Below, one piece after another: positions 49,395-60,408 of a DNA stretch of 64,000 nt. The DNA is taken from contig OX422184.1 in assembly GCA_949130485.1 (NCBI GenBank), forward strand, positions 23,926,917 through 23,990,916, read 5' to 3'. Made by a program: the position numbers and the translations under genes. The notes under the pieces were generated by a model that saw nothing but the letters and a program-made list of their open reading frames with translations, was not told the DNA's origin and ran no database searches. Within the stretch, counting starts at the first letter, position 1. Every line of letters starts with the position of its first letter. Source of the stretch: Agelas oroides. Its lineage: Eukaryota; Porifera; Demospongiae; Agelasida; Agelasidae.

Positions 49395-50240
49395 GTGAGT
49401 GTTTATTTGTCATGGTGAGAACAGGAAATGTGCAGCAGCAGGAAAAGCCACTCGGTTTGGTTTGGATATTCCTTCCATGGTAGCCCGGATTCTCATACGC
49501 AAGCTGCTGTATCTGCATCGTCTCCTTACCACACAACATGACAATATAGCTGCAGGGATTCTTACAACACTTACATGTATTGACAGTACTGAAATTGCTA
49601 TAGTACAGCAGTGCCATTTCTTGGAGGGACTACTCCACACTGAGAATCAAGAGGGCATGAGTCTCACAGAATAGGTAATGAGAATGTCAATCAGTGATGC
49701 TGAGGAGGAGTCAGGATGGTCAAAGCTGAAGTCACAAAGGCAGATTATCAGAGGCTCATTGACAGTGTAGGGAGTGAAGTATAGATGGTTTCCAAATGTC
49801 AATTAAGCGTCCTACTTCCGGAGGGCAAACGCGCGATCAAGAGGCAGCTGTACAGCGGACCTTTCACCTTGAGAGAAACAGCTTCTTTTATCTTTCGGTA
49901 CTAATGGTAAGGACTCGATGTAGCGCTTACTAGCCTGTATTTTGCACGCAGCTGCACTAAACCCAGACACCGACTTTTGCCCTCCGGAAGTGAAGCCACG
50001 CCCCATGAAAACCATCTATAGTGTTGCCCTTCTAATGTAAATCAGAGAAGTGACAACATGGTCACGAATCTGGGACCAAGCTCTCGATTGGGGACCTAGA
50101 GCAGTTGAAGATATCAAAAGTTTACTCAGGCTGCTATGTACTCCACTGTTTACTGACCGGAAATGTCCATCATGTGCAGAATATATCCCCTCAAACCTCA
50201 CTTTTTTCAAGTGTCAAGTGTGTATGCCAGAAATGTGACA
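49395..50240 (+). pseudogene. Non-LTR retrotransposon relic, C-terminal part of ORF2
   Basis: One frame at 49,399-49,671 contains IRKLLYLHRLL and IVQQCHFLEGLL, and a later frame at 50,050-50,238 contains IWDQALDWGP, LLRLLCTPLF and DRKCPSCAEYI. These match, from memory, the region after the reverse transcriptase in LINE polyproteins, which ends in a CxxC-type knuckle. Stops lie between, and the frame is interrupted by the insertion at 49,780-50,020. It is inactive. Confidence 0.5.
49780..50020. mobile_element. Miniature element inserted in the retrotransposon relic
   Basis: Ends TATAGATGGTTT and AAACCATCTATA are exact inverted copies. Just inside, CTTCCGGAGGGCAAA is mirrored by TTTGCCCTCCGGAAG. 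It is 241 bp with no coding content. Confidence 0.7.
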
Positions 50241-50507
50241 TTGATGTGGACGTGAGCAATCTCTTCACATCAGCACTAGAGGATATGGAATTGTTCATGA
50301 TCTCATGTACAAGCATCTTGAGAAGCTTCAGAACTATGCATGTGGACAATGACTCCTGAACTCTATTTTACCTCTACCCAATTTTTTTGTCCATTTTTAA
50401 CTCTACCTATATGCCGTATCCCTATGGGCGTGGCAATGAACTTTTGAACTTCTCGTAGCCACGAGACAAGACAAAATGGCGACTTTGTATCGTGTTGATT
50501 CGTAGTA

Positions 50508-51952
50508 GTGCAGGTATACGGATTTTGTATACGCACGTTACGTCTTCCGGTGATATCCGTTATGATAATCAGAGTTATGCGGTTGTCGTACAACGAAAGA
50601 GCTGTGCCAGACGGCAGATTTCGGCACCATCTGTTCCAAGCTGTGTTCATGCGAACGACCTATCCTTCAAGATATGTGTAGTGATGTCAGAATTTCCAAA
50701 AGTATGTAAATATTCTTCTACACAGGCCATTTCTCCACAATGCCTTAATGTATTCACATCAAATTTGATATAGAGGTTCATTCGAGGCTTGGGCATATTT
50801 CCTTGCACAGCTTTGTTAAAAATATATGCCTCGATCAAAACTACACACAAGTTTTTGTCACATCTCGCTACTTTTCTGCAAATTGTTGAAGTATTAAGAC
50901 ATTTTGTGATGCTGCTCACAGTCACTTCAATATTCAAGAAAGCACAACCAGTTCTGTATACTAGAGTAGTTGTCCAATGGGATGGTACAGGTTTTTGATT
51001 GGAACCTTGCTACAACTTCCCCGGAAATGCAACCATTTATGGCCACAAAATGCCGTTTTTTAAGCATTTATCAAGCCTAGTGCAAGGATTATACTAGATA
51101 TCTAAAATCCACAACCTTCATTGGACTGAATAGGTACAGACTATCCTTCACAGCGAGTTTCATTCTGATCGGGCTTACAGTCGCTTCCGGAAAGGTAGTG
51201 ACCGGAATATTACGCTAAAATGACGTAGAAAAAATTTGGCAAACCAGTTACATTTCGAAGACCATACCGCTTGTTGTATTCACCCAATCTCATTGATATG
51301 GGTACCGTTGGAATCGCCATTTTAAGCTCTTTTCAAAAATAAAGGTTGTTGTTGTGATAAACGAATTTTGATTTTCACCCCGACATCGCTAATATGTGTA
51401 TTTCAGGTGGTCAAGGGTCCACACAGCTGTCGAGACCGCTGTTACTGCTCCCGTCGATATGTGAGAACGCTGTAAAAGCCAGGTCCAGCTTCAAGCCTCT
51501 GAAATTGTTGTAGTCAAGTCAGCAACTAGTGACTAATGACTTTGCAAGAGCAATTGCAAGAGCAGTTGTAGCCTCTTCATAATTATTATGCTCTAAATTT
51601 TACGTATTATGCTTCGGGTTTTAAGAATTATGTTTGCTCAAGGCTACTAATTATGAATGTACACCTCCTTAGGGTTTATGCTTTTTAGTCTTTTGTATGT
51701 CCTTGCAGTGTCCAACAGTACAAGTTCCACATCCACAGTTTGTAGGGTTCGGGAGATATGGCCACACAGAATTACCAATGCGAAGGATAGGTCGTTCGCA
51801 TGAACACAGCTTGGAACAGATGGTGCCGAAATCTGCCGTCTGGCACAGCTCTTTCGTTGTACGACAACCGCATAACTCCGATTATCATAACGGATATCAC
51901 CGGAAGACGTAACGTGCGTATACAAAATCCGTATACCTGCACTACCTCCTCT
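50508..51952. mobile_element. Mutator-like structure with 165-bp inverted arms
   Basis: Positions 50,505-50,668 and 51,781-51,942 are reverse complements with one difference seen. The 11-base string TGATTCGTAGT occurs directly on both outer sides (50,497-50,507 and 51,952-51,962). Long terminal inverted repeats with a 9-11-base target duplication are typical of Mutator-like elements. The right arm has nine extra bases (CCTCCTCT region) before the duplication. The 1.1-kb interior shows no transposase. Confidence 0.5.
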
Positions 51953-52073
51953 GATTCGTAGTGTTATATCTTGTAAACTAACTGAGTTCACAGGTTGCTT
52001 AACTTACTCAAAAACAAACCTGCTTTACTCAGGAAGTAGTGATACAAGTTGACAGTGAAGTCCAAATAAGCTA

Positions 52074-52520
52074 CCGTAAACGCTTTAATTAACGCGCCTC
52101 TCTAATGAAAGCGCCCTTTTGACAAGAAACTAATTTTTCTCGCTCTAACGCGGGCGCCCCTTGACGACATAAATATTTTTTAACGGCGCTTTCTATTAAG
52201 AGAGATTTCGCACCCGACTCGTGTGACTTTCGAGACATCTAGTTCTTCGACTGATTTCTACTTCTACTTTTAATCTCTGTACTCCAAACGCGTTTGTATT
52301 CATGATAGCCTCGAATAACGTACTCAAATTCGATCGTTGTCAGTGTAGCCATACTCAGCTCTTTCAACTTCACGGAAAAGTGTTAGTTGCGCTCTAATTC
52401 GAAGGCGCCTCTCTAAATAAGGCGCCCCCAAGGGTCCCAAGTAATTTTTTTCGCTCCAAACAAGGCGCCTTTGCGGATCGTAATTATTTTTTAACGGCGC
52501 GTTAATTAAAGCGTTTACGG
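52074..52520. mobile_element. TA-flanked miniature element with CCGTAAACGCTTTAATTAA ends
   Basis: CCGTAAACGCTTTAATTAAC at the left is perfectly mirrored at the right over 25 bases; TA lies on both sides (52,072-52,073, 52,521-52,522). The interior has repeated GGCGCC-type segments on both halves, so the arms fold imperfectly over most of their length. Confidence 0.8.
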
Positions 52521-52524
52521 TACC

Positions 52525-52641
52525 TAGCCTCGAACCCAGGCTTTCCGTTCCGGATTTTGTCTCGCAGCTTTGGAGAAAAATCCGATTTTTCTCCAAAGCT
52601 GCGAGACAAAATCCGGAACGGAAAGCCTGGGTTCGAGGCTA
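52525..52641. repeat. 57-bp perfect inverted repeat with 3-base spacer
   Basis: Arm one begins TAGCCTCGAACCCAGGCTTT and ends GGAGAAAAAT; arm two is its exact reverse complement; the spacer is CCG. The outer bases resemble the GCCTCGTTCCCAGG family ends. It starts two bases after the target duplication of the preceding element. Confidence 0.95.
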
Positions 52642-52911
52642 TAAGCTACCATCCACGGTGGAAGTGCAGGTACTCGCTATCCGATTAGAAATCCGTGGCA
52701 AAACTAGCGAAGGTACTGTGTATGTATAATTATGTATGTATGTATTCGTAGATCGTACCGTAAATACATGAATACGTTGAGAACATGGCTAAATCCAAGA
52801 GACAGTTGATATGGAATCATCGTGTTCTCAGAGTGACCCGCAAAGGACCCCGCATACTGTAACCTATAGCACGTGCCTATACTTGCAGCTATGTACATTA
52901 GCAAAAAGTAG

Positions 52912-53095
52912 CCTCGTTCCCAGGCCTAGCCCGTTTTTTGTTCTTCGGTTTGCGTTCAGTATAATACACGGAGGCAGAAGAGCGCGAAAAACGGGGAAGG
53001 CCTGGGAACACTTATCACGTGAATGACGTCAGGTGGACGCGCGAGGTGGACGTAGGGGGGGAGGGGTCCGCATTAAATTCATGAAATAACGTAGT
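52912..53095. repeat. Single arm of the 42,054 fold-back family
   Basis: Runs from GCCTCGTTCCCAGGCC through TCACGTGAATGACGTCAGGT to CATGAAATAACG, matching 42,054-42,240 with no partner arm nearby. Confidence 0.75.
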
Positions 53096-53099
53096 AGAC

Positions 53100-54697
53100 G
53101 AATTGTGATCAAAACTTCCTGTATTATGCTATTTACCAGCAATTCCTGGAACTCTGGAGTATGGTGTATTTCACTCATATTATGCTCCTGAACCTCAGTC
53201 CTCTGACCCAAAGCATGTGTTTGACTATTAATGGCATAGCAGCATGCAGTGAATTCGTGGGTAGTGAATTAGCTAGTGAAGCTGAAATGCTTTAACTGTA
53301 TCTAGACCATGGCCATCAAAAAAGGCCAATGAAAAGTATAGGTATACTATTTTGTATGCTTGCTAGAACCACTGTATTATACTCAAATATGCTCCTATGC
53401 TACCTGTACTATACATATATTATTGGAAATTATGCTTGCGTAATTAGCCAAGGCCTACTACTACATAGAAGTGGGGCCACTGTAGGCAGTATGACTTACA
53501 TGCGCAATTGCAATCATTAAATCTGCTTTGTCAGTGGACTTCGATGCAGGAGTGTAGGAGTGCAGTGAACACACATGCAATGCAGTTGTGATACTGAAGA
53601 TTGAGAAGGTCTTGATTTTCAAAGGGAAGAAATGACTGAATTGGGTACAGCTCTGGTAGTGACTAACAATGCTAAATTGTTCAATGGAGAAACAAAGCTG
53701 CATGGGGAATGCTGCCTTAATGAGCTTGTGACACCACTGCAACCAACAGCCTGATAGAAAGCTATGTGTAACCCTATGTCACCACCACTGGAATACCAGA
53801 CATGCAGGATCGACAGTCCATGTGTAGACTTAAACAGGTCACTAGAAGATACGGTGAGCTCCTTACCAACAACAAGATTCAAAAGGCATTTTGTGTTATT
53901 TCCTGTAATGTTCTCCCTATAGGGATAACTCATCTGATGATGATTGATTGATGGATTGACTGGTTAGTCCACGATCAGTCAGTTTATTTTTGTGGAGGAT
54001 GGTGTAAGATCTGAAGTTTCCGATGAGGCGTTTTTCAATGTTCTCATTACATCTAGGTCTCAAGCTACTCCACTGAAGTGCCAGTTAGGTTCAGCACCAA
54101 AAACTTAAACGTTCATTTGTCTCTTTGTGTTATCACAGAAAAATCCTTTCATGAAATTAATTTACAATAACTGTTCATTGCAATATATATAGCTGGTTTG
54201 CTCAGTTTTCAAGTGTATTTGGCTTCATTCAAGGAACTGTACCTTTTGGCTTCTTATGCTAATTGGATTAGCATGAGTAAATAGTTAACATCATCATGAA
54301 ATTGAATCTTACGTAAGATTGGATCATGTGTAGTATTAGGTTACTGTAATGATGGTACATGTGTTTTTGTGTAAAAGATATTGCACTGCTTTTTTTCACT
54401 CAAACATCTCTGCACTTATGAATTATTCTCCAATATTGTATGGTAACTATTGTTATTATCATGGCGTACGGTAGTACGCCATATGTAGGGATGACCCCGA
54501 AAAAAATGGCGGCCACATTCAAAGTGCACAAATGACACGCTCGAAATGTCCGCGTTAGATAAGTCAACGGCCTCCATGAGCCATATCAGACATTATCGAG
54601 TGCTTCCATGGGCAACAGGATCGTTAAATTTGCTGGAAAGCATCGCTAAGTATACCTGACATCAAGTCGCTAAAAAAGGCAAATCGTCTATCTTCTG

Positions 54698-54728
<31 letters not shown>

Positions 54729-55045
54729 CTTTTGCTCACCACGATAGCACGACAACGGCTGAAGCTATTACAACGATTCAAACGCGAAAGATCAGCATAA
54801 ATTACTGGGTATTGTACCCACCACTCATCGTTCTCAAAGAAAGAAGTCGAATTAATCGGCGATTCTCAGGTAACCCCACGCTTATGCTTGCTGCTATACG
54901 CCATTTTGTTAGAATAGAATATTCATAGCGATTACGTCAACAGAAGTTCAAAACAGCTACAGCACGTGAAGTTGGCATGCAGCTGCGGTTATTCTACTTC
55001 CGTAGAGAACTTGACGATCGATTGATTCCCAAACGATTGCATATG
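53100..55045. other. Stretch without recognised genes
   Basis: AT-rich DNA with frames of at most about 105 codons and no family likeness that I can see. It contains a TTC trinucleotide run (54,699-54,732), a short GGCGTACGG / CCGTACGCC-type hairpin near 54,463, and otherwise nothing I can name. Confidence 0.6.
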
Positions 55046-55049
55046 TTGC

Positions 55050-55636
55050 CAGTGGCATAGCCAGAGTTCAGCAATTACCTGGGCACTTGGTGGGCGTAAG
55101 CCCACCACATTGTATAGGGGGGTCTGGGGGCATGCCCCCCCAGAATTTTTTTTTAAATTTTAGGTGCTCTGAGGTGCATTCTGGGGCCTTCTGAGACAGC
55201 GTAGCTCGCACCCGGCGCTCATATTTACTGCTGAAGTTGACGGGCAAAGAAGCTAAAATCATAGATAAGGCCAGGGAAACCGGATTTATTGTTTCGCATC
55301 AGCGCCCGCTTCCTTCGAGACCTGCCGCTTCAACTGTCATTATCGCCCTCCGGGCAATGACGCGCCCACTTTTAAATGTAATGGCCGTAGCGCGGTGGAT
55401 TTGCTAGTAACAAATGACCGCCCGCCCGCACGCAAATCGAACAAGTGGCTGATGCGAAACAACAAATCTAGTTTGCCTGGCCTAAGCGGCATTGGCAGCT
55501 TTATTCTACATGACATAATTCCATATACAGCAACGCTGTTGCGGTTCAGGTAAGTTGACCTCGCATGATTTACCAGGGCACTCAGAAATTCACTAGGGCC
55601 TGGGCCCGTATGGGCCCGGGTGTAGCTACGCCACTG
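55050..55636. mobile_element. hAT-like element with perfect 8-bp target duplication
   Basis: The ends CAGTGGCATAGCCA and, mirrored, CAGTGGCGTAGCTA are flanked by TATGTTGC on both sides (55,042-55,049 and 55,637-55,644). An 8-bp duplication and CAGTGGCGTAGC-type ends fit the hAT superfamily. No transposase frame is seen in the 587 bp. Its G- and C-rich subterminal parts resemble those of the insertion at 12,947-13,346. Confidence 0.8.
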
Positions 55637-55697
55637 TATGTTGCTACTTTCATACAGCAGTTGACGTACTTGTGCTGGATTTGACAAGGAACGCAGT

Positions 55698-55964
55698 ATG
55701 CGTAACGTCCACAAGAAACGGGCGCGGGATAAGCAGAACTATCTGCGAAACAAAGAAAGCAAAAGGCAAGCGTCCCGTAACAAGTACTGGAAGAACCCGG
55801 AAAAACAAAGGGCATCTTCCCGGGCGTACTCTCTTACTAGTTATTGGAAGAACCCTGAAAAGAAAAGGGCATCTTCCCATACCCGTTATTGGGAGGACCC
55901 CGAGACCAAGAGGGCGTCCTCCCATACCCGTTATTGGGAGGACCCCGAGACCACAGTGCCTTAG
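55698..55964 (+). pseudogene. NPEKKR-type repeat fragment of a mobile gene
   Basis: The 88-residue frame MRNVHKKRARDKQNYLRNKE has about four repeats of the form YWKNPEKKRASSHTR (YWKNPEKQRASSRAY, SYWKNPEKKRASS, RYWEDPETKRASS, RYWEDPETTVP). The last two repeats are nearly identical in DNA. Lysine- and arginine-rich repeats of this kind precede large domains in mobile genes of sponges and cnidarians, often Helitron-related; this is from memory. The frame ends in TAG without any such domain, so it is a fragment. It starts 61 bases after the hAT-like element. Confidence 0.45.
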
Positions 55965-56153
55965 AACAACCACTCACACACACATGCACATACCCAATTA
56001 GACAACAGTTACACCCATGATTCCATTGTCAAGTGGATAAGTGCAAACAGCTAACATCCTCCAGAAATCCATCAACATCAACAATAAACTACATAACAAG
56101 TCATTTCACTTGGGGTGTGGTTACACAACAACAACAACAAAAAAACAACAGAA

Positions 56154-56834
56154 ACAAGTCACAAAAAAGTTTGCCAAACGCAAAGAAGCACATGTAGGGA
56201 TGAAATCCTCAAAAACCAACCAAACAAGACGGGAACGACACCACAATACTTTTACACCATCCCTACATCTTGTGCCATTTTGCCACCTGTACACAACACA
56301 AAACCCTCTACATTTGTAATTATTAGCCCACACCAACCACAAACAAACATAGTACTTCACTCCATTCAACTATCTCACAAAATAACCCATCCTTCACAAA
56401 GCATTACAAAATTACCACTACTCACTTCACAGCCACCTGTATACAAGACAACCCATATCTATCATGCTAAACAGGCATAAAACTTAACAACATAATGCAC
56501 ATTCCAACATACCACACACACTCACCACTCCTCACTCACTCCACACCTTCTACACACAACTTGGACCATACCTGCTACACTCAGTAGCAACCACCAACAA
56601 CACAACATACTCACTATGCACAATACACCCACGCCACACCCTTCCATCTACAAGACAACCCTCTTCTACACACAACTAAAAAACAAATACAAACACACAG
56701 TTTTGGCAAAATGGCACAAGATGTAGGGATGGTGTAAAAGTATTGTGGTGTCGTTCCCGTCTTGTTTGGTTGGTTTTTGAGGATTTCATCCCTACATGTG
56801 CTTGTTTGCGTTTGGCAAACTTTTTTGTGACTTT
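56154..56834. mobile_element. Inverted-repeat element with 133-bp arms
   Basis: AGTCACAAAAAAGTTTGCCA ... GATGTAGGGATG... arms at 56,154-56,287 and 56,699-56,834 mirror each other closely. The interior is AC-rich (CACACACTCACC type). It shares the CATCCCTACATCTT motif with the 38,634 family. Confidence 0.75.
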
Positions 56835-56844
56835 ATAATTATCA

Positions 56845-57230
56845 CCATAGTACAAAACTATACCGGAAAATATCACGAGTTTGTTGCCGTCTGTATTGTT
56901 ACGAGTGCGCAGCACGAGTAACAATGCCAACGGCAACAAACGAGTGATATTTTCTCCGGTATAGCTTGGTACTATGGTGATAATGATTTTATCATACGAA
57001 CCTTCGATTTCATTGCATGTTCAGACGCAGCGCACGTGACTTGTAGTACCTGATACGGATTCTCGCGTGACTTGTAGTACCTGATACGGATTCTCGCGTG
57101 ACTTGCAGTACTGATACGGATTCTCGCGTGACTTGCAGTAAAAAATACGGCTTTTTATAAACTGTGCGCAGCTGCAAGGCTTCCCCGTTGACTCCCATAC
57201 ATTAGCGTGAGTTAGACGTATGATAAAAAA
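56845..57230. mobile_element. 390-bp repeat with internal hairpin and 31-bp tandem units, second copy
   Basis: Nearly identical to 43,605-43,995, with the same orientation, hairpin, four 31-bp units and end. It begins next to the right arm of the preceding element. Confidence 0.8.
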
Positions 57231-57529
57231 TTATATATATATTCTTTCAGGATACTGCGGTAACTGTACTACTACTCATTCACAATCTCTTGTGCTCCCT
57301 GCATACACTTGCATCATACACATGTATCAGTTTAGTATGTGATTGTAAAACTGGTATCTATTATGACTGCACATATCTTGTAGTCTTGTGAGTATAGTGT
57401 ACAATCATTGTACATGTTTATCTCCACGGTCCAATAATTGAAAGGCTGAGTATAATTCACAAATGGTTGAGCTTGTTTTACATGCTTTACATTGCAGAAC
57501 TTTATAGGAATAATCAATGAATATGAAGG

Positions 57530-57910
57530 CCTAAGAATTAGAGTGGTCTAGAGGATTCAATTAGCTACAAGAAATTTCTGCCATGAAAAGCAATAACATA
57601 CATGGGAGATGTGGTTCATTGATTGTTCATACATGGAAATGATAGCTAGGTATCTTATCTAGGTACAATACCATAAAATGCCAGCTACAATCAATTTCAG
57701 GTACCTTACTAGGTGCATGCCACAAAATGTCAGCTATAGTCCCCAAAAAATTTTTTTCCCTACCACAACATGTCAGCTACTATCAATAAATGTCAGGTAT
57801 CATACCTAGAAATGTTAAGTACATATCCTACAGCAGGTATACATGAAACTGTCGGGTAGTGAAATGTCATATACATGACCTGTAGCAGGTTAGGCTGGAA
57901 TAACACCCTT
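57530..57910. repeat. Inverted copy of the 7,430-7,900 repeat
   Basis: AAGAATTAGAGTGGTCTAGA, CATAAAATGCCAGCTACAAT and GACCTGTAGCAGGT follow in the mirror order of the first copy and lead straight into the satellite array. Confidence 0.75.
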
Positions 57911-58776
57911 TTGGTGAGTTAGCCCACCATGGTTCTGAGCCCTTCATTGGTGAGTTAGCCCACTATGGTTCTGAGCCCTTCATTGGCGAGTTAGCCCACT
58001 ATGGTTCTGAGCCCTTCATTGGTGAGTTAGCCCACTATGCTTCTGAGCCCTTCATTGGTGAGTTAGCCCACTATGGTTCTGAGCCCTTCATTTGTGAGTT
58101 AGCCCACTATGGTTCTGAGCCCTTCATTGGTGAGTTAGCCCACTATGCTTCTGAGCCCTTCATTGGTGAGTTAGCCCACTATGCTTCTGAGCCCTTCATT
58201 GGTGAGTTAGCCCACTATAGTTCTGAGCCCTTCATTGGTGAGTTAGCCCACCATGGTTCTGAGCCCTTCATTGGTGAGTTAGCCCACTATGGTTCTGAGC
58301 CCTTCATTGGTGAGTTAGCCCACTATGCTTCTGAGCCCTTCATTGGTGAGTTAGCCCACTATGGTTCTGAGCCCTTCATTGGTGAGTTAGCCCACCATGG
58401 TTCTGAGCCCTTCATTGGTGAGTTAGCCCACCATGGTTCTGAGCCCTTCATTGGTGAGTTAGCCCACCATGGTTCTGAGCCCTTCATTGGTGAGTTAGCC
58501 CACTATGGTTCTGAGCCCTTCATTGGTGAGCTAGCCCACTATGGTTCTGAGCCCTTCATTGGCGAGTTAGCCCACTATGGTTCTGAGCCCTTCATTGGTG
58601 AGTTAGCCCACTATGGTTCTGAGCCCTTCATTGGTGAGTTAGCCCACCATGGTTCTGAGCCCTTCATTGGTGAGTTAGCCCACTATGGTTCTGAGCCCTT
58701 CATTGGTGAGTTAGCCCACTATGGTTCTGAGCCCTTCATTGGTGAGTTAGCCCACTATGGTTCTGAGCCCTTCATA
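57910..58776. repeat. Satellite array, 36-bp unit, about 24 copies
   Basis: Consensus unit TTCATTGGTGAGTTAGCCCA plus CTATGGTTCTGAGCCC. Variation is limited to a few positions (CACCAT for CACTAT, GCTT for GGTT, TTTG or GGCG for TTGGTG). There are no spacers, and TAG in each unit closes that frame. It is a minisatellite, not a CRISPR. Confidence 0.97.
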
Positions 58777-58789
58777 TGATCAAAGAACC

Positions 58790-59954
58790 ACTAAGCTAAC
58801 TGGTATTTTAGGTAAACCTCAGACATGTTCATTTGAGCTAACTCTAAACTTTTAAGAGTTTAGCACTGTAGTACGAGAAGGTTGAAATATTGATTTCAGG
58901 ACCAGGAAGCTCATACAAATCTCTCAATTCATACATGGAGATAGCCAAATTAAACATTGACCTACCGACCAAACTTACTTGCTTGTGGGCATATTACTTG
59001 AATGGGTATATGTAACTACTGATCATTTTCAATTTGCCTTGACCTATGAAGACAGGTATAAAGAAAGACGGTCATGCTGTTGACTAACATTGAAACATTG
59101 AAGTCCAGCAGTGCTTTGAACCCAAGTAATGTAGTAACATTTCTTGGTAAACCCACTACAAGACATGTACCTTTCTAGGTATTCCTGCTACAGAACATGT
59201 ATATCTGACATTTCCAGGTAAGGAACACATGTAGTGTGATATGCTTTGGTTAGACCACTGGCTCTGATGGGCTAATTCATTGATTGCATCCTGGAAACCA
59301 TAGTGTCATGGGACCCTTGTTGGATGCACACAGCCAACTGAAAATGTTTATGCAAAGTATTAACTTACCAAACCGACCTTACTTGCCTTGTTGCGGTCAT
59401 GTTAATTCAGACAGACAAATTGGGCATATGTAACTACTGCAGCATTTTCAAATTTGAACAGAACTGTAGTACTCCAGTAACATTTCTTGGTAAACCCACT
59501 GCAAAATATGTACCTATTTTTTAGTGATTCCAGCCACAGAACATGTACCTAACATTTCTAGGTATTCCAAGGTAATGTGATATGTTTTGCTTAGAACCAT
59601 GCATAGTGCCGTGGGATAATAAATAATATCAAACACTTGTTGGACTGCACATGGCTGGCAAAGAACATTTCAAGTGCATTTTGTTGCTTGTCATCTGAGT
59701 AACAAAGATTCAGTTTGCTTGCTTAAGGCCTGATGTTAGCCAACATGCATCCTGCACAATGGACGACTCTCTAGGCCTGAAAGGACAAAGGTTCAGGCCT
59801 GTGATACTCCATGTAAACATGCCGGATGTTGTAGGACATGTACCTAACATTTCTAGGAATACCTACTACAGAGCACCTTACATGTCAACAGATTTAATGA
59901 GCAATGCATGCAGCCCATTGGGGCCATCATGTGCATAAACATAAGTCAGTAATT
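58790..59954. other. Gene-free stretch with diverged repeat pieces
   Basis: Degenerate ACATGTACCT / AACATTTCTAGGTA motifs at 59,150-59,240, 59,490-59,580 and 59,830-59,875 belong to the repeat at 7,345-7,900. Nothing coding is recognised. Confidence 0.6.
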
Positions 59955-59955
59955 A

Positions 59956-60344
59956 CACTGCAAAAACAAGTTGGTTGTTTTAACCACAGAGTGGTTACCA
60001 TGGTTGCAGAAAAACTGAAGAGCCGATGGTTATGAGAAGTTCGCTTTGCTATTCAGGACTAATTGCATAAGGCAACCAAGAGGCAGCTTCCCACTTCCTC
60101 TTACAACCACAATACACTAGTTGACAACCCTCAGAACATCTGTGAGGAATCATCTGCTTGCATTTGTAATGACTCCTTTACAAATGTTCTGACGGTTGTG
60201 GTTGTAAGAGGAAGTGGGCAGCTGCCTATTGGGTAGCCTTATGCAATTAGTCCTGAATAACTTCTCATAACCACTGTCTCTCCAGTTTGTCTGTAACCAG
60301 GGTAACCACTCCGTGGTTAAAATAACCAACTTGTTTTTGCAGTG
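59956..60344. mobile_element. TA-flanked inverted-repeat element with CACTGCAAAAACAAG ends
   Basis: CACTGCAAAAACAAGTTGGT is exactly mirrored at the right. The arms extend about 170 bases through GGTTATGAGAAGTT and GTTGTGGTTGTAAG-type segments; TA duplications lie at 59,954-59,955 and 60,345-60,346. It is 389 bp with no coding content. Confidence 0.85.
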
Positions 60345-60408
60345 TATGTAGGTAATATAAGTGCCATATAATCATAATAATGAAAGTGTTGTCATGTTCT
60401 GTGGGGGG

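Noticed and set aside
50363-50650. 95-codon minus-strand frame over the inverted arm
   Set aside because: Overlaps other open frames in the same arm; with two nearly identical copies no frame can be preferred.
57910-58776. CRISPR array
   Set aside because: Units are contiguous with no unique spacers, the genome is animal, and no cas-like gene is present.
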